A stretch of DNA of 64,000 nt from Idiomarinaceae bacterium HL-53 (GCA_001458075.1 LN899469.1:2454659-2518658); one strand, 5' to 3'; counted from the first letter of the stretch, positions 46,420-58,101 are shown. The notes: generated from the letters alone by a model not told the origin. Numbers and translations are program-made.

Positions 46420-47282
46420 ACCTTTGCTCCACTGCGCTCAAAGAGTTGTAATAGCCCCTGCTCGCCGCCTAGATGAGCGGTTCCCACCGCAACAAAAAGA
46501 ACACCTGGCCTTTCACTCAATACTTGTTGTAGCATGCGAAACCAACGTTGGTTGCGCTCTACGAGTAAAATATGTTGTGTATACTCCGTCATGTCGGTAT
46601 CGACAAACGCCATGATCTCGTCTAGCTCTCCCCGCTGCCAGTGCCGCTCGAGTATCACAATTTCCTCTAATAAACTCGGCGATTCAGTCAAAATATAGTT
46701 AATATGTTCATCCACAGAAATATTGCTTCGTGCTGCAGAGAGAATTTCTACCTGCTCTTCTGCGAGTTCAAACCCATAGATATCCTTGTTTAACTCAGCA
46801 GCCTCTCTCAGCACCTGGAAATCAATGCCTTGCGTGCTATCGAATCCCTCATTTCTAAGCGTTAGAACAAGCACCACATACTCAAGTAACCATGGCTCCA
46901 TGCGCGCCACAACACTTGGCGCTAAGCCTAATCGTGAGGTCGTCGACGCGAGTTGCTCCCATACCTCGGGCGCCAACACTTCAGGTAAATAGCTCTGCGG
47001 TTTCAAGCCACTCTCAAATAGAATTTCTGAGCTTCGAGTAAGCTCATCACGCGTCATTTCCATCCAGAGCTGGTCACTTTCCTGCAGGGCGGTTAACGCT
47101 CTTTCACTCAATTTTGTGTCTGTATTGCGGGCGAGGTGAATGGTGCCAAGAATCCATACCGTATGCTCTTGCCACTCAACTTCGTAAAGAATTTCCGCGC
47201 GACTTGTGCCGGAGAAAAGTATCAATAATAAAACGGCGAACCCATGTTGAAGTCGGCTCGCCGTTTTTAGTTTGTTCATCAT
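46401..47282 (-). CDS. TraB/GumN (TIKI-like) family protein, exported
   Basis: 293 residues with a signal peptide (FAVLLLILFSGTSRA). The mature protein starts with an EILYEVEWQEHTVWILGTIHLA motif region and ends with VLFVAVGTAHLGGEQGLL, the paired GTxH/GxxH signatures of the TraB/PrgY/GumN superfamily, related to the metal-dependent Wnt protease TIKI. The conserved His and Glu residues could bind metal. Substrate unknown. It follows purF by 20 nt on the same strand. Confidence 0.87.
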   Translation of the reverse strand: MMNKLKTASRLQHGFAVLLLILFSGTSRAEILYEVEWQEHTVWILGTIHLARNTDTKLSERALTALQESDQLWMEMTRDELTRSSEILFESGLKPQSYLPEVLAPEVWEQLASTTSRLGLAPSVVARMEPWLLEYVVLVLTLRNEGFDSTQGIDFQVLREAAELNKDIYGFELAEEQVEILSAARSNISVDEHINYILTESPSLLEEIVILERHWQRGELDEIMAFVDTDMTEYTQHILLVERNQRWFRMLQQVLSERPGVLFVAVGTAHLGGEQGLLQLFERSGAKVTRHKE

Positions 47283-47302
47283 CCCTGTGCTCCTATAACC
47301 GC

Positions 47303-48814
47303 CTAATCTCCCTCATTATAGAGCTCAAGATTAGATTCGTCTTGTCCCTGACTATTTTTTGCTTGATCATTTCGCGATTCATGCAAACGATCCAGATACT
47401 GCTGATTCACATCGCCCGTCACATATTGACCGTTAAACACCGAAGCCTCGAATTCCCGTAACGCTGGGTTCTCTTTTTGTGCAGAGGCAATCAAGTCTTC
47501 CAAATCTTGGTAGATCAACGCGTCAGCCTTAATAATTTCGCAAATCTCATTGGCTTCACGGCCATAACCAATGAGTTCATTTGCGCTCGGCATATCAATC
47601 CCGTACACATTCGGGAACCGAATCTCAGGCGCTGCTGACGCAAAATAAACCTTTTTCGCACCTGCTTCTCGGGCCATTTCTATAATCTGCTCAGAGGTTG
47701 TTCCACGCACAATAGAGTCGTCTACAAGCAGCACATTCTTCCCTTTAAATTCGGCGCCAATTGCATTCAGTTTGCGGCGTACCGATTTTCTACGCTGTGT
47801 TTGCCCAGGCATGATAAACGTCCGCCCAATGTAGCGGTTCTTCACAAAGCCCTGGCGATAGGGAATATTCAGAACACGAGATATTTCTAAAGCAATATCA
47901 CAGGCCGTTTCAGGAATAGGGATCACGACGTCGATTTCGAGGTCATCATATTCAGCTTTAATTTTCTCACCGAGTTTCGTGCCCATGTTTATGCGGCTTG
48001 CGTAAACCGAAACCCCATCTATAAATGAATCTGGGCGTGCAAAATAGACATATTCAAAAATACATGGGCTATGCACCGGAGCCTCGGCGCATTGTCTGCT
48101 GAACAGTTGTCCAGTTTCGGTAATGTAAATACCCTCTCCTGGCTCAACGTCGCGCACAAACGTAAAGCCCGTACCATCAATGGCAACACTCTCAGACGCT
48201 ACCATATACTCGGTACCTTGCGATGTTTCGCGCTTTCCAAGTGCCAGTGGACGAATACCATGGGGGTCTCTAAATGCCACCATGCCATGCCCGATGATCA
48301 TTGCAACTACGGCATAAGCGCCTTTTACTTGATCATGCACTCTACGAATCGTCGCAAAGATATCTTCTACTTCTAAATGTAATTGATCCTTTTGCAACAA
48401 CTCGTTTGCAAATATATTAAGCAGCACCTCTGAATCTGACGAGGTATTAATATGGCGTTTTGCTGTTTCAAAAAGTTTCTTCTGCAACACATCTGCGTTG
48501 GTCAGGTTACCGTTGTGCGCAAGTGCGATTCCAAAAGGAGAGTTCACGTAGAAAGGCTGAGCTTCTGCTGAACTTGAGCTTCCTGCCGTTGGGTAACGCA
48601 CGTGCCCAATACCAATATTACCGCTGAGCCGGCGCATGTGGCGAGTGTGAAACACATCACGAACGAGCCCATTTCCTTTTCGCAACCTCAAATTATGACC
48701 GTCGATAGTCATAATTCCCGCTGCGTCCTGCCCGCGGTGCTGTAGCATGGTCAGTCCATCGTATAGAGCTTGATTCACAGGTTGATTGCCAACGATACCG
48801 ACTACACCACACAT
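47303..48814 (-). CDS. purF: Amidophosphoribosyltransferase PurF
   Basis: 503 residues. Cys2 after Met ([10 protein letters not shown]) is the N-terminal glutaminase nucleophile; the C-terminal PRTase domain has the PRPP loop [14 protein letters not shown]. It commits PRPP to purine synthesis. It follows cvpA by 11 nt, the usual cvpA-purF pair. A PurR box would lie upstream of the operon and is not evident here. Confidence 0.97.
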   Translation of the reverse strand: MCGVVGIVGNQPVNQALYDGLTMLQHRGQDAAGIMTIDGHNLRLRKGNGLVRDVFHTRHMRRLSGNIGIGHVRYPTAGSSSSAEAQPFYVNSPFGIALAHNGNLTNADVLQKKLFETAKRHINTSSDSEVLLNIFANELLQKDQLHLEVEDIFATIRRVHDQVKGAYAVVAMIIGHGMVAFRDPHGIRPLALGKRETSQGTEYMVASESVAIDGTGFTFVRDVEPGEGIYITETGQLFSRQCAEAPVHSPCIFEYVYFARPDSFIDGVSVYASRINMGTKLGEKIKAEYDDLEIDVVIPIPETACDIALEISRVLNIPYRQGFVKNRYIGRTFIMPGQTQRRKSVRRKLNAIGAEFKGKNVLLVDDSIVRGTTSEQIIEMAREAGAKKVYFASAAPEIRFPNVYGIDMPSANELIGYGREANEICEIIKADALIYQDLEDLIASAQKENPALREFEASVFNGQYVTGDVNQQYLDRLHESRNDQAKNSQGQDESNLELYNEGD

Positions 48815-48825
48815 AACGCTAAACC

Positions 48826-49320
48826 TCAGATGTCATTTGGTTGAATAAAACTCGATGAGCTCTCCATGTACTGGAAAAACCAGTCAATGTAAGGCCCAAA
48901 ATGCGGAATTAAAAGTGATTGTTGCCACCACAACTCGTTGGATACGCCAGTGAAAGTATCCATAACAAACAGCAGTCCACACACCACCAAAACACCTCGT
49001 AATGCGCCGAAAACTGCACCTAATAACCGGTCGGTGCCGCTCAAGCCGGTTCTTTCGACCAGTTGCCCTACGAGATAAGTTATCATGGCGCCGACAATGA
49101 GCGTTGCCACAAACAGCAACACCACTGCAATTCCCTGCCGAATCATTGGGTCATCAAAATGCGTGAAATACCCGGAAACTTCGGTATAAAACATGCTCGC
49201 AACGAAAAATGCACCGATCCAAACCGCTAATGACAGCGCTTCGCGCACAAAGCCACGAATTAAGCTAATAACAACCGAGAGACCGATGATTCCGATGATG
49301 ACAAAATCAATCCATTCCAT
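48826..49320 (-). CDS. cvpA: CvpA family membrane protein
   Basis: 164 residues with four hydrophobic helices (about 3-22, 27-47, 64-84, 102-122) and the family pattern [21 protein letters not shown] and [13 protein letters not shown]. Needed for colicin V export in E. coli and implicated in envelope stress; the mechanism is unknown. Part of the folC-dedD-cvpA-purF unit. Confidence 0.93.
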   Translation of the reverse strand: MEWIDFVIIGIIGLSVVISLIRGFVREALSLAVWIGAFFVASMFYTEVSGYFTHFDDPMIRQGIAVVLLFVATLIVGAMITYLVGQLVERTGLSGTDRLLGAVFGALRGVLVVCGLLFVMDTFTGVSNELWWQQSLLIPHFGPYIDWFFQYMESSSSFIQPNDI

Positions 49321-49381
49321 GAGAAACCACCTTTAAATTTGCGGCGCATTTTAACAGAAACAAACATCAACGGTAGACTTT

Positions 49382-50002
49382 TTAATTCTCTGCTGGCCGG
49401 TAGGGTAATACCTTGCCTTCTAGACGCGTAAGTGCTTGCAATGGCGCGAGTTGTTGTTCAAGTTTTTCTTTACTCAAATCAGGCCCAACCAATACGAGGT
49501 GTAATTCCCCTGCATCTCGCTGGTAAACTCTGCTATATGCGCTATAACCCGCATCACTAAGCTCTTCTAACAGCTCTTCAACGGTCGTCTGATTGCGAAA
49601 GGCGCCTAATTGAATCACCCATGCATCATCCATGTTAGTCACGGTTTCTTCTGCCGCCTCAGAGCCTTCGGTTTCAGCCGCAACCTCTTCATTTAATTCA
49701 TTTGCATTAGGTTCGGTGCGATTGCCAAGGTCGATCGATTCCGGAAGGTCTCTAAAGGTCATTTGTTCTTCCACAATAGGAACCGCTACAGAATCAGACT
49801 GCGCGGCTTCATCAACGGTGAAATCGTTGGGAAAGCTGGGTGAATTCATAGATTGCTCAACCGACGGCCTCATCGGTGTTGATCTGAACTCTTGGTCATG
49901 ACGCTCGACCGCGCGATTAAAGAAATCAGGAAGAAAAATTACTGCAACGGCAATCACAATGAGCGTGCCGATGATTCTATTTCTAAATGTTGAGCTAGCC
50001 AC
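49382..50002 (-). CDS. dedD: DedD-like SPOR-domain protein
   Basis: 206 residues: a membrane helix (about 8-26), an acidic linker rich in Glu, Asn and Ala (about 45-125), and a C-terminal SPOR domain (about 128-203: WVIQLGAFRNQTTVEELLEELSD). SPOR domains bind septal glycan stripped of stem peptides, so the protein should help cell division. It overlaps the folC end by 8 nt. Confidence 0.92.
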   Translation of the reverse strand: MASSTFRNRIIGTLIVIAVAVIFLPDFFNRAVERHDQEFRSTPMRPSVEQSMNSPSFPNDFTVDEAAQSDSVAVPIVEEQMTFRDLPESIDLGNRTEPNANELNEEVAAETEGSEAAEETVTNMDDAWVIQLGAFRNQTTVEELLEELSDAGYSAYSRVYQRDAGELHLVLVGPDLSKEKLEQQLAPLQALTRLEGKVLPYRPAEN

Positions 50003-51287
50003 GAATTACTTTTCCTTCCACTTCATAAATGGCAGTAATGGTCAAAAATGAGCCAAAACATAATATCACATCCTGTTCACTTGCTTCACTGAGCGCTCGT
50101 TTATACGCGATTGCCACTGAACTTTCTTGTACAAAATGAGCGCGATTCGAAAGTTCAGCCGCTAATTCAGCCGCGCTTGCGCCGCGTTCAGAAGGCAGTG
50201 AAGCAAAATACCAAAGATCAATGCTCTCGCTTATCGCCTCAATAGTACCGCGAATATCTTTGTCTTTGAGCATGCCACAAACGGCGCGAATTTTCCCAAC
50301 ACCTGGTCGATAACGCTTTAACTTTGTTAATTGGTGGTTTAAGTACGCCGCCGCATGAGGATTGTGCCCTACATCAAGGATGACTATTGGCGCTTGTCGA
50401 ATCGACTCAAAACGCCCAGGCACGAATGCTCTCATAAGCCCCTCTGTATAATCATTTTGGGTCAGTGCAAACGGGGTCAGGCTCAGCGCCGTTAATGCGG
50501 TTGCCGCATTCTGCAAAGGAAGATGAGGTTTTGGCAAATGCTCTAAAAGCTTCCCCTTAGGAAGTCGCAGTGACCATTCGGTCTCATTTTCAGACAATAT
50601 CTCGAAATCAATGCCTGCAAGTGCCAATTGTGCTCCAGTACGCTCGGCAAACTCAACGAGAGCCGCGGGCGCATGCAAATCTCCACATACCGCTGGTTTG
50701 TTGGCTCGATAAATACCGGCCTTTTCAAAACCAATTACTTCTCGATCATCGCCCAAGAAGGCGATATGGTCAATGCCAACGGAAGTCACGATACTCAAGT
50801 CAGGGGGCACAATGTTCACGGCATCTAAACGACCACCAAGTCCAATTTCTAGAATAGCCACATCGACTTGCGCATTCTTTATCAGCTCAAGCGCGGCGAG
50901 TGTACCGAACTCAAAGTAGGTAAGTGATGTTTCTTTTCGCACCTGCTCCACGCGCGCGAATGCTTCACAATGCTGCGCTTCACTGAGCCATTGACCCGCC
51001 ACGGTGACGCGCTCACGATAATTGACTAAATGAGGAGAGGTATAGGTCGCTGTTCGCAATCCGTGCGCAGTCAGTATGGCATTCAACATGGCAACGGTTG
51101 AGCCCTTGCCATTCGTTCCTCCGACCAGAATAATGTAAGGCGCGGGTTGCAGCACATTCATTGCTTGCGCCACTTTCTCCACCCGTTCGAGCCCTAAATC
51201 AATAGTCTTTGTATGAATTTGTTCTAAATAAGAGAGCCACGCATCGAGTGAGCGTGGCTCTGGTTTTTGTGTGTGTTTCAAGTTCAT
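49995..51287 (-). CDS. folC: Folylpolyglutamate synthase / dihydrofolate synthase FolC
   Basis: 430 residues. ATP-binding loop LVGGTNGKGSTVAMLN (about 55-70), Mur ligase middle domain (LEIGLGGRLDAVNIV; VTSVGIDHIAFLGD) and C-terminal domain (ILDVGHNPHAAAYL). It adds glutamate to folates, completing dihydrofolate. Twelve nt after accD. Confidence 0.96.
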   Translation of the reverse strand: MNLKHTQKPEPRSLDAWLSYLEQIHTKTIDLGLERVEKVAQAMNVLQPAPYIILVGGTNGKGSTVAMLNAILTAHGLRTATYTSPHLVNYRERVTVAGQWLSEAQHCEAFARVEQVRKETSLTYFEFGTLAALELIKNAQVDVAILEIGLGGRLDAVNIVPPDLSIVTSVGIDHIAFLGDDREVIGFEKAGIYRANKPAVCGDLHAPAALVEFAERTGAQLALAGIDFEILSENETEWSLRLPKGKLLEHLPKPHLPLQNAATALTALSLTPFALTQNDYTEGLMRAFVPGRFESIRQAPIVILDVGHNPHAAAYLNHQLTKLKRYRPGVGKIRAVCGMLKDKDIRGTIEAISESIDLWYFASLPSERGASAAELAAELSNRAHFVQESSVAIAYKRALSEASEQDVILCFGSFLTITAIYEVEGKVIRG

Positions 51288-51298
51288 GAACTCTAAAA

Positions 51299-52174
51299 TT
51301 AATCGGCGCTCATTATTTCTTGTTCTGGCTCCGGCAAGTTCTGCAGTTTTGCCAGAATGCTTGCGAGCTTATTGCGCATTTGGCGTCGGTCTACAATCAT
51401 GTCGACCGCACCATGCTCGAGCAAAAATTCACTACGCTGAAACCCTTCTGGAAGTGTTTCTCGCACGGTTTGTTCGATCACTCGCGGGCCCGCAAAACCA
51501 ATCAAAGCTTTTGGCTCAGCCACATTGATATCGCCAAGCATCGCCAAACTGGCCGACACGCCTCCCATCGTTGGGTCAGTCAAAACTGAAATATAAGGAA
51601 TACCACGCTCACTCATTTTTGCCAGCGCTGCTGACGTTTTTGCCATTTGCATTAGAGAGAGCAATGCCTCTTGCATGCGCGCGCCGCCCGAAGCTGAGAA
51701 ACAAACCAAAGGAATATTTTTTTCTAAACAAACTTCTACAGCTTTCACAAAGCGCGAGCCTACAACCGTCGCCATTGAGCCGCCCATGAAGTTAAACTCA
51801 AAAGAAACCGCAACGATAGGTGCACCTTTTAGCTTTCCTTCCATGGCAACCAGCGCATCTTTCTCACCGGTTGCTTTTTGCGCGGCAGCAATTCGGTCTT
51901 TATAGCGTTTGGAGTCCTTAAACTTGAGTAAATCTTGCGGCTCAAGCTCTACACCGAGTTCTTCGCGTCCTTCTGAGTCAAGGAAACTATCGAGCCTTTC
52001 ACGCGCACTCAAGCGCATATGATGTGTACATTTGGGGCAAACGTGCAGGTTTCTTTCTAGATCTGCACGATAAAGAATGGCTTCACAGCCGTCACATTTA
52101 CTCCAAACACCCTCTGGAATATTTCTACGCTTTGTAGACTGTGGTTTTGCAAGAATTTTCTCGATCCAGCTCAT
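51299..52174 (-). CDS. accD: Acetyl-CoA carboxylase carboxyltransferase beta subunit AccD
   Basis: 291 residues. N-terminal zinc ribbon (CDGCEAILY ... CPKCTHHM) and carboxyltransferase core ([50 protein letters not shown]). With AccA it transfers carboxyl from biotin to acetyl-CoA. Gene order truA-accD-folC is conserved in gammaproteobacteria. Confidence 0.97.
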   Translation of the reverse strand: MSWIEKILAKPQSTKRRNIPEGVWSKCDGCEAILYRADLERNLHVCPKCTHHMRLSARERLDSFLDSEGREELGVELEPQDLLKFKDSKRYKDRIAAAQKATGEKDALVAMEGKLKGAPIVAVSFEFNFMGGSMATVVGSRFVKAVEVCLEKNIPLVCFSASGGARMQEALLSLMQMAKTSAALAKMSERGIPYISVLTDPTMGGVSASLAMLGDINVAEPKALIGFAGPRVIEQTVRETLPEGFQRSEFLLEHGAVDMIVDRRQMRNKLASILAKLQNLPEPEQEIMSAD

Positions 52175-52277
52175 AATTACCTGTCATTTTCTGCGAACTA
52201 TCGAATCGCACGTCAAATTAGAAGAAATTGTTGGTCATTAAAGCACAAATCAAAGCATGTTTGCAGCAGTAAGTGGT

Positions 52278-53063
52278 CTAATCTGGTAGAAAGAGAGGCC
52301 CCATCGAGCAACTCGGTAACTGAATCGCAGGAGGATAAGTTACATGAACAAGATAAAGACCATGAGGCTTTGCTGTCGCCGCAGCGAGCGTGCGGTCTTT
52401 GGCTGCAAGAAGCTCCCCCAACCAGCCTATTGGCGCTTCGTCCATACCAATCACGAGTAAAGAACCGACAATATTTCTTACCATGTGATGAACAAATGCA
52501 TTCGCTTGAATATCAACCAGCACATAATCGCCGTGCCGAGTCACCTGCACAAAGTGAACATTGCGGTTTGGAGAATTGGATTGACATTGAGCCGCTCGAA
52601 ATGATGAAAAGTCGTGTTCACCCACAAGCTGTTGTGCAGCTTCATGCATGCGCGCAGCATTCAATGGGTGATAAACATGAGTTACGCCCGCGTGCAAAAC
52701 GGCAGGCTTACATGGTGCATTGTAGATTAAATAACGATAACGCCGGGCTGTTGCCGAAAAGCGGGCACTAAAGTCGTCCTCTACGTGGGCAACCCATTTG
52801 ACGGCGATATCATCTGGTAAGTTTGCGTTCACCCCCAACGTCCAGGCTCGATCGGGGCGCTTCACTTGAGTATCAAAATGAACGACTTGTTGTGTCGCAT
52901 GAACGCCTGCGTCGGTTCTTCCTGCGCAGATTACTTGCACTGGGTGGTTCGCCACACACGCCAACGCATCTTCTAGCTTCTCTTGTACACTCGGAACTTC
53001 TTGTTGTCGTTGCCAGCCAAAGTATTGTTCACCACAATACTCGATACCCAACGCAATTCGCAT
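52278..53063 (-). CDS. truA: tRNA pseudouridine(38-40) synthase TruA
   Basis: 261 residues from the ATG at 53063; a GTG three codons upstream is also possible. The catalytic Asp is in [18 protein letters not shown], with the [18 protein letters not shown] and [16 protein letters not shown] motifs. It modifies the anticodon stem-loop of many tRNAs. It follows fimV as in Pseudomonas and Shewanella. Confidence 0.96.
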   Translation of the reverse strand: MRIALGIEYCGEQYFGWQRQQEVPSVQEKLEDALACVANHPVQVICAGRTDAGVHATQQVVHFDTQVKRPDRAWTLGVNANLPDDIAVKWVAHVEDDFSARFSATARRYRYLIYNAPCKPAVLHAGVTHVYHPLNAARMHEAAQQLVGEHDFSSFRAAQCQSNSPNRNVHFVQVTRHGDYVLVDIQANAFVHHMVRNIVGSLLVIGMDEAPIGWLGELLAAKDRTLAAATAKPHGLYLVHVTYPPAIQLPSCSMGPLFLPD

Positions 53064-53099
53064 ACTACTCACAACCTTTCTAGCCTATTACTTCACAAC

Positions 53100-55763
53100 T
53101 TATTGGCGTTCATCGAGTCGAGACATAAGCGCTTGCGCTTCCTCTTTAAGCTCTGCGGAGCCCTCATCTAAAACCTTCTGTAACGCTGCACGAGCATCAT
53201 CAAACTCTTCCATTTCAATGAAAGCGCGTGCTAAATCGAGCTCTTCAGCAAGCGAGTCCTCACCGCGAAGGCTGTCATCTTCCTCAGGCTCCGCTTCCGC
53301 TGGTTCTTCTTCATCTACTTCGGCAAGAAGTTCGTCAATGTCACGATAATTCGCTTCGTTTTCTTGTTCTAACTCTTGCTTTTGTTCTAGCTCGATTTCT
53401 TGATCTTGTTCTAAATCTTCCTCAGCCGATTCACCAAATAAAGATTCCAGCTCCTCTTCGGCTTCAGCCTCAGCGCGGCGCATCTCTTCATCGTCAAGTG
53501 TGAAGAGCTCTTCGTCTAGCTCATCGTCTTCCGCGACGGCTTTAAAGTTCTCTGGCTCTTCCTCGTCCGCTAGTAAGTCAGGAACCTCATAGTCTTCACT
53601 AATTGTAAGTTCAGGGTCTGCCTCTGCCTCAACCTCTAAAACATCTTCCAAATCTTCATCTAGCGAATCATCTTCCGGCTCTTCATCCGGTAATTCGGCC
53701 CAGTCATCTTCTGGAATTTCATTCGCTTCCTCAGTCGGCTCGACATCCTCAAGATCAATAACATCATCGTCATCATCTTCTTCGACCAAACTCTCGTCAC
53801 CTTCTTCTTCATCAGAAGCATAAGATTCTGGTGACTCCAATTCATCATCGATAAATTCAACCTCATCGTCTTCATCTTCATCAAAAGAAAATTCGGTATC
53901 GTTTTCAGTCGATTCATCCTGCGTAGGCAGCTTTTCCTCTTCCTCACCGGCCTGCTCGAGCAACGAATCAATATCATCACTGTCTAGCGCTACTTCTTCG
54001 TCTTCAATTCCCAATTCATTAAAAAGAGAGTCCATGTCCACATCATCAGAATCACCGTCCGACAACTCATCTTCTAAATCTTCATCGGCATCAATTTCTG
54101 ACTGCTCTAAGTCAACATCGGGATCTAATGGATCCATCTCAGGTTCAGGTTCAGACTCAGGTTCAAGCTCTGATTCTGCCTCTGGTTCTTGCTCTGGTTC
54201 GGCCTCAGCTTCAAGTTCGGGTTCGGGTTCGGGTTCAACTTCAGATTCAAGCTCAGCCTCAGGTTCGGGTTCGGGTTCGGGTTCAGATTCATCATCTGAG
54301 CCAAAGTCACCAAAAATGTCGTCGATATCATCATTACTCATGACATCGTCTGATTCAGGCTCTGATTCGAAATCTGTCGCTACGTCCGTTTCCTCTTCAT
54401 CGTCGTCACCAGCGCCTTCAAGGAGTTTATCCAGTTCGTCCTGACCCAGCTCATTGCTCTCTGCTTCCTCGAAGAAATCTTCTTCCGGCTCGTCTTGTAC
54501 TTTAACAGTCTTGGCAGTCGTGTCTTCTAGGTCATCGTCTTCAAGTTCACTAAATGCATCTAAATCATCGTCACTATCGAGCTGTATACCCGAAAACTCG
54601 TCTTCCTCTTCGCTCTCTGAGGTATCGTCAGGCACTAACATCTCATCCGTTAAACTATCGAGATCCTCACCTTCATCTTCGTCCTCGAACCCATCAAAAG
54701 CATCATCAGAAAGCAATCCATCGTCATCTTCTAAGTCACCCAGCAATTCCTTATCTAATGCTTGGCGTGCTTCTTCGTCGGAAAGCTCACCCGTACTTGC
54801 GGGCGCTTGCGGCTTGTCACTCGTAGCGAGGGTGTATTCACTTAAATCGGTCTGCCGTTTACGCAATAACCAAGTCGTCAGTAAAATCAGAAGGAGTGCA
54901 GGAATAGACGCGAGCGCGGCTAACGCAGCCGGGTGTTGCAATAGTTGTTCAACGGTTGATAATTCTTCTGAGCGCGCACGAACCACGTCTTGCTCACGAC
55001 GCAGTTCTTCTTGTTGTTGACGAATTTCTTGAATTTCTGCTTCATACTCGCTCGCCGATACCACGCCTTCCTGTAAACTTACGAGCAATTCTTCTAAACG
55101 AGCTAAACGATCCTGTAATTCATCATTGTTACTCATGACACTTTCGGTGTTTTGAATCGAGCGCACCAAATCGTCTCGCAAGGTAACAAACTCCTCTTCG
55201 TACTGTTCACGCACCTCGCGTATTTGCTGCTCTGTAAGACGTCTCGTTTGAGAAACAATCTCCGTTTGCTCACGCGAACGCGCCTCAAGCTCTGCACGCT
55301 GCTCTGCAAGTGTTTGTGATTGAACTTCGATCGCTTCACCCAATTCAATGCTGCGCCTTGCAGACTCTGGATTCAGCATTTGAATCTCTTGAAGGCTTGG
55401 AATTCTTAGGTAAAAACCATTCAGCAACTCGTTTGGGTTACCATTTCGAAAGGCACGGGGATTGGCTTGCACGATCGCTGCCATAACTTGATGCATGGTT
55501 ACAGAGGAGTGAGGCCGAACTTGGTTCGCAATAGACCACAATGTGTCCGTTGCCTGGATAGGCCCGTATCGCTCTTGCCCTTCCCGAACATCTGTTTGTT
55601 CGCTCCCTGAAGGGCCAAGAATAACGACAGGATCGCGCTCTTGTGCGACACTCAAGCTGGTAAACAAGCATAATAGTACGAGTGCCATTCCCAACAACAG
55701 TTGAGAGCGACCTGTTCGGTAAACTGTAACCAATTTACTTCCCTGACATTGTTGAGCCATCAC
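53100..55763 (-). CDS. fimV: FimV-like polar landmark/pilus assembly protein
   Basis: 887 residues. Signal peptide ([20 protein letters not shown]), a FimV N-terminal LysM-like domain (about 60-125: [19 protein letters not shown]), coiled coil (about 140-275), one membrane helix (about 288-307: [18 protein letters not shown]), then about 490 residues of very acidic Glu/Asp/Ser/Pro sequence, and the C-terminal FimV TPR-like motif ([20 protein letters not shown]). FimV binds peptidoglycan and organises cell poles and type IV pilus or secretion activity. The acidic part is encoded by near-repeats of GAA/GAG/GAT codons. May functionally connect with the pilus genes of this genome. Confidence 0.92.
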   Translation of the reverse strand: MMAQQCQGSKLVTVYRTGRSQLLLGMALVLLCLFTSLSVAQERDPVVILGPSGSEQTDVREGQERYGPIQATDTLWSIANQVRPHSSVTMHQVMAAIVQANPRAFRNGNPNELLNGFYLRIPSLQEIQMLNPESARRSIELGEAIEVQSQTLAEQRAELEARSREQTEIVSQTRRLTEQQIREVREQYEEEFVTLRDDLVRSIQNTESVMSNNDELQDRLARLEELLVSLQEGVVSASEYEAEIQEIRQQQEELRREQDVVRARSEELSTVEQLLQHPAALAALASIPALLLILLTTWLLRKRQTDLSEYTLATSDKPQAPASTGELSDEEARQALDKELLGDLEDDDGLLSDDAFDGFEDEDEGEDLDSLTDEMLVPDDTSESEEEDEFSGIQLDSDDDLDAFSELEDDDLEDTTAKTVKVQDEPEEDFFEEAESNELGQDELDKLLEGAGDDDEEETDVATDFESEPESDDVMSNDDIDDIFGDFGSDDESEPEPEPEPEAELESEVEPEPEPELEAEAEPEQEPEAESELEPESEPEPEMDPLDPDVDLEQSEIDADEDLEDELSDGDSDDVDMDSLFNELGIEDEEVALDSDDIDSLLEQAGEEEEKLPTQDESTENDTEFSFDEDEDDEVEFIDDELESPESYASDEEEGDESLVEEDDDDDVIDLEDVEPTEEANEIPEDDWAELPDEEPEDDSLDEDLEDVLEVEAEADPELTISEDYEVPDLLADEEEPENFKAVAEDDELDEELFTLDDEEMRRAEAEAEEELESLFGESAEEDLEQDQEIELEQKQELEQENEANYRDIDELLAEVDEEEPAEAEPEEDDSLRGEDSLAEELDLARAFIEMEEFDDARAALQKVLDEGSAELKEEAQALMSRLDERQ

Positions 55764-55889
55764 AAAATTCCTGACTGAGCGCGCTAATTATCGTTATTCG
55801 CAGACGGGCAAAGTATTAATATAAACCATCCTCTCTATTAACGGCAGTTTTCTCCGAATCTTTATGCAATTCTTTTAGAAAACCGACGC

Positions 55890-56906
55890 TTACCAATAGT
55901 TTTCTAGCAAGTATTCAGCGATTTGAACACTGTTTGTGGCCGCACCTTTGCGTACATTGTCCGCCACCACCCAAAGATTGACGCCCTGTGGATGACTGAT
56001 ATCTTGACGCACGCGTCCGACAAACACTTCATCGTGCCCAGCGGCGTTCCCCACCTGGGTCGGGTAATCTGCGCGATCATCAAGTAAAACGACTCCTGTT
56101 GCATTCGCTAGGGCGTCTTTCACCGCGTGGATATCAACCGGCTGACGTAACTCTAAATGAATCGCCTCGGCATGACCAAAAAATACAGGAACGCGAACGG
56201 CCGTCGCATTCACTCGAATGTCCGGGTCGCCCAAAATTTTCTGGGTTTCCCACACCATTTTCATCTCTTCTTTGGTGTAATCGTTATCAAGAAATACGTC
56301 GATTTGTGGAATGCAATTAAAGGCAATTTGCCGTGCAAACGCTTCTGCCTCAACAGGCTTTCCATTCAGCAGTTGCGCCGTTTGCTTCGCCAATTCGTCA
56401 ACGCCAGAAGCGCCTGCGCCAGAAACAGATTGATAGGTTGCAACATTGATACGGTCAACACCAAATTGATCATGCAACGGCTTCAGCGCCACCAACATTT
56501 GAATCGTTGAGCAATTAGGGTTTGCGATGATATTGCGGTTTCTAAAATCAGCTAATGCGTGACCATTGACTTCGGGTACCACCAATGGAATATCAGGCTC
56601 ATAACGGAAGTGGGACGTGTTATCGATCACCACACAGCCGGCGTCTGCAGCCACGGGTGCATACTTTGCTGAAACACTTCCACCTGCGGAGAAAAAGGCA
56701 ATATCAACTTGGCTCCAATCGAAACTTTCGGCGTCTTCTACCACATAACTCTCACCACGGAATTCAACTTCTTTACCGACAGAGCGGCTACTCGCCACCG
56801 CATGGAAAACACCCACAGGAAATTTACGCTCTTCTAAGCACTCAATCATTTGTTTTCCGACTAAACCAGTCGCACCTAGTACCGCTACATTTAATTCAAG
56901 TGCCAT
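55890..56906 (-). CDS. asd: Aspartate-semialdehyde dehydrogenase
   Basis: 338 residues from the ATG at 56906 (GAGG 8 nt upstream). NADP motif VLGATGLVGKQM, nucleophile Cys132 in NPNCSTIQM, and ASGVDELAKQT. The catalytic Cys is present, unlike in E. coli Usg, which sits at the equivalent locus, so this is a functional Asd: aspartyl phosphate to aspartate semialdehyde, for Lys, Met, Thr and diaminopimelate. Followed by fimV after 126 nt. Confidence 0.94.
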   Translation of the reverse strand: MALELNVAVLGATGLVGKQMIECLEERKFPVGVFHAVASSRSVGKEVEFRGESYVVEDAESFDWSQVDIAFFSAGGSVSAKYAPVAADAGCVVIDNTSHFRYEPDIPLVVPEVNGHALADFRNRNIIANPNCSTIQMLVALKPLHDQFGVDRINVATYQSVSGAGASGVDELAKQTAQLLNGKPVEAEAFARQIAFNCIPQIDVFLDNDYTKEEMKMVWETQKILGDPDIRVNATAVRVPVFFGHAEAIHLELRQPVDIHAVKDALANATGVVLLDDRADYPTQVGNAAGHDEVFVGRVRQDISHPQGVNLWVVADNVRKGAATNSVQIAEYLLENYW

Positions 56907-56946
56907 AAGTGTCCTCAATTGCTCCATTTGTTTCTTTTGTCGTAGT

Positions 56947-58101
56947 TTACGCAGGTTCAGAGGTAAGCTCTACCCCAAAACCGATTGCTTGCAGCGCGTT
57001 AGCGTTCGATGCTCGACATTTTATCTTTAACGCACTTAACTCACGCCGAATTGAGTAATTCTGACGCAGCGCGTCAAAGCCCTCTCTTGTGAGCCCTTGC
57101 GCCCGAAAACTCTGATCATCTTGTTCAATATTATAGACGCGAGAAATACTTTGCAGCACTTGTTTTTGCATCTCGAGCCCGGAATCTAGCGTTTGCCAAG
57201 GCACCTCTTTAGGTAATGGCGGCAATGCGATATCGCACCATTGTTTTGTTTGCTGCAGCGCTGGAAACTTACCTAATACCTTTTCGTACAACATATAGCT
57301 TGCACGTAACTTACCCTCAATGCTGTGCCCCGCGATATGAGGTGTTGCGATTTCCACGTGCGGCACGAGCTCAGTCATTACTTGAGGCTCTCCTTCCCAG
57401 ACATCGAGGACAACATGAATGTTCTTATCGTGACGCGCTAGCAACTCAAATAATGCACTGTTATTGATAACCGCACCGCGGCTCGCATTGATCAATATCG
57501 CATCCGACTTCAACAATTTTAGACGGTCAGCATTCAACAAATGAAACGTAGGATTTGCTCCGGTTTTTAATAGCGGCACATGAAAGGAAATCACATCTGC
57601 TTCGGCAAGTGCGCTCCAATCACAGAACTCTTTGTTATCACGAGGCAAGGTCGGATTCGGATCGATGAAACGAACCCGCATACCCAGTGCAGCTAACTTA
57701 GCGCCTGCTTGACTTCCCGTATGACCGGCACCCACTACAAGTGCATTCAAACCTTGCAAGCAGCGTTGTTTGCGATTGGCCAGAGTCAGCGTGGCGGCAA
57801 GCACATATTCGCCCACCGATATCGCGTTGGCCCCTGGCGTACTACAAAACTCGACCCCTCGAGCCTCGCAAGCCGCCGTGTCAACGTGGTCAGTACCAAT
57901 GGTTCCAGTTCCAAGAAAGCGTAGTTGCGGCGCATGGTCTAATAATTCAGAGGTAACTTGTGTGACGGAGCGGATCAACAAAACATCGGTATTTCTAAGT
58001 TCATTTTGAGGCGGAACGCGCCCAGAAAAAATACGAACCTCACCGCAGTCGGCAAGTAATTCTGGAAGTTTGGGTAGGTTATTGTGTATCAGGAATTTCA
58101 T
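56947..58101 (-). CDS. pdxB: 4-phosphoerythronate dehydrogenase PdxB
   Basis: 384 residues. D-2-hydroxyacid dehydrogenase fold: GTGTIGTDHVDTAACEARGV, NAD loop VVGAGHTGSQAG, catalytic Arg in INASRGAVINN, and TPHIAGHSIEGK (His). The C-terminal PdxB dimerisation domain is present. It oxidises 4-phosphoerythronate in pyridoxal phosphate synthesis. I use ATG at 58101; a GTG at 58107 is in frame. Both lie at the end of a 9-bp hairpin stem. Confidence 0.94.
   Translation of the reverse strand: MKFLIHNNLPKLPELLADCGEVRIFSGRVPPQNELRNTDVLLIRSVTQVTSELLDHAPQLRFLGTGTIGTDHVDTAACEARGVEFCSTPGANAISVGEYVLAATLTLANRKQRCLQGLNALVVGAGHTGSQAGAKLAALGMRVRFIDPNPTLPRDNKEFCDWSALAEADVISFHVPLLKTGANPTFHLLNADRLKLLKSDAILINASRGAVINNSALFELLARHDKNIHVVLDVWEGEPQVMTELVPHVEIATPHIAGHSIEGKLRASYMLYEKVLGKFPALQQTKQWCDIALPPLPKEVPWQTLDSGLEMQKQVLQSISRVYNIEQDDQSFRAQGLTREGFDALRQNYSIRRELSALKIKCRASNANALQAIGFGVELTSEPA

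Noticed and set aside
54034-55020. Plus-strand frames rich in Ser and Gly or Gln opposite fimV
   Set aside because: They only mirror the acidic low-complexity codons of fimV; no start signals or conserved sequence.
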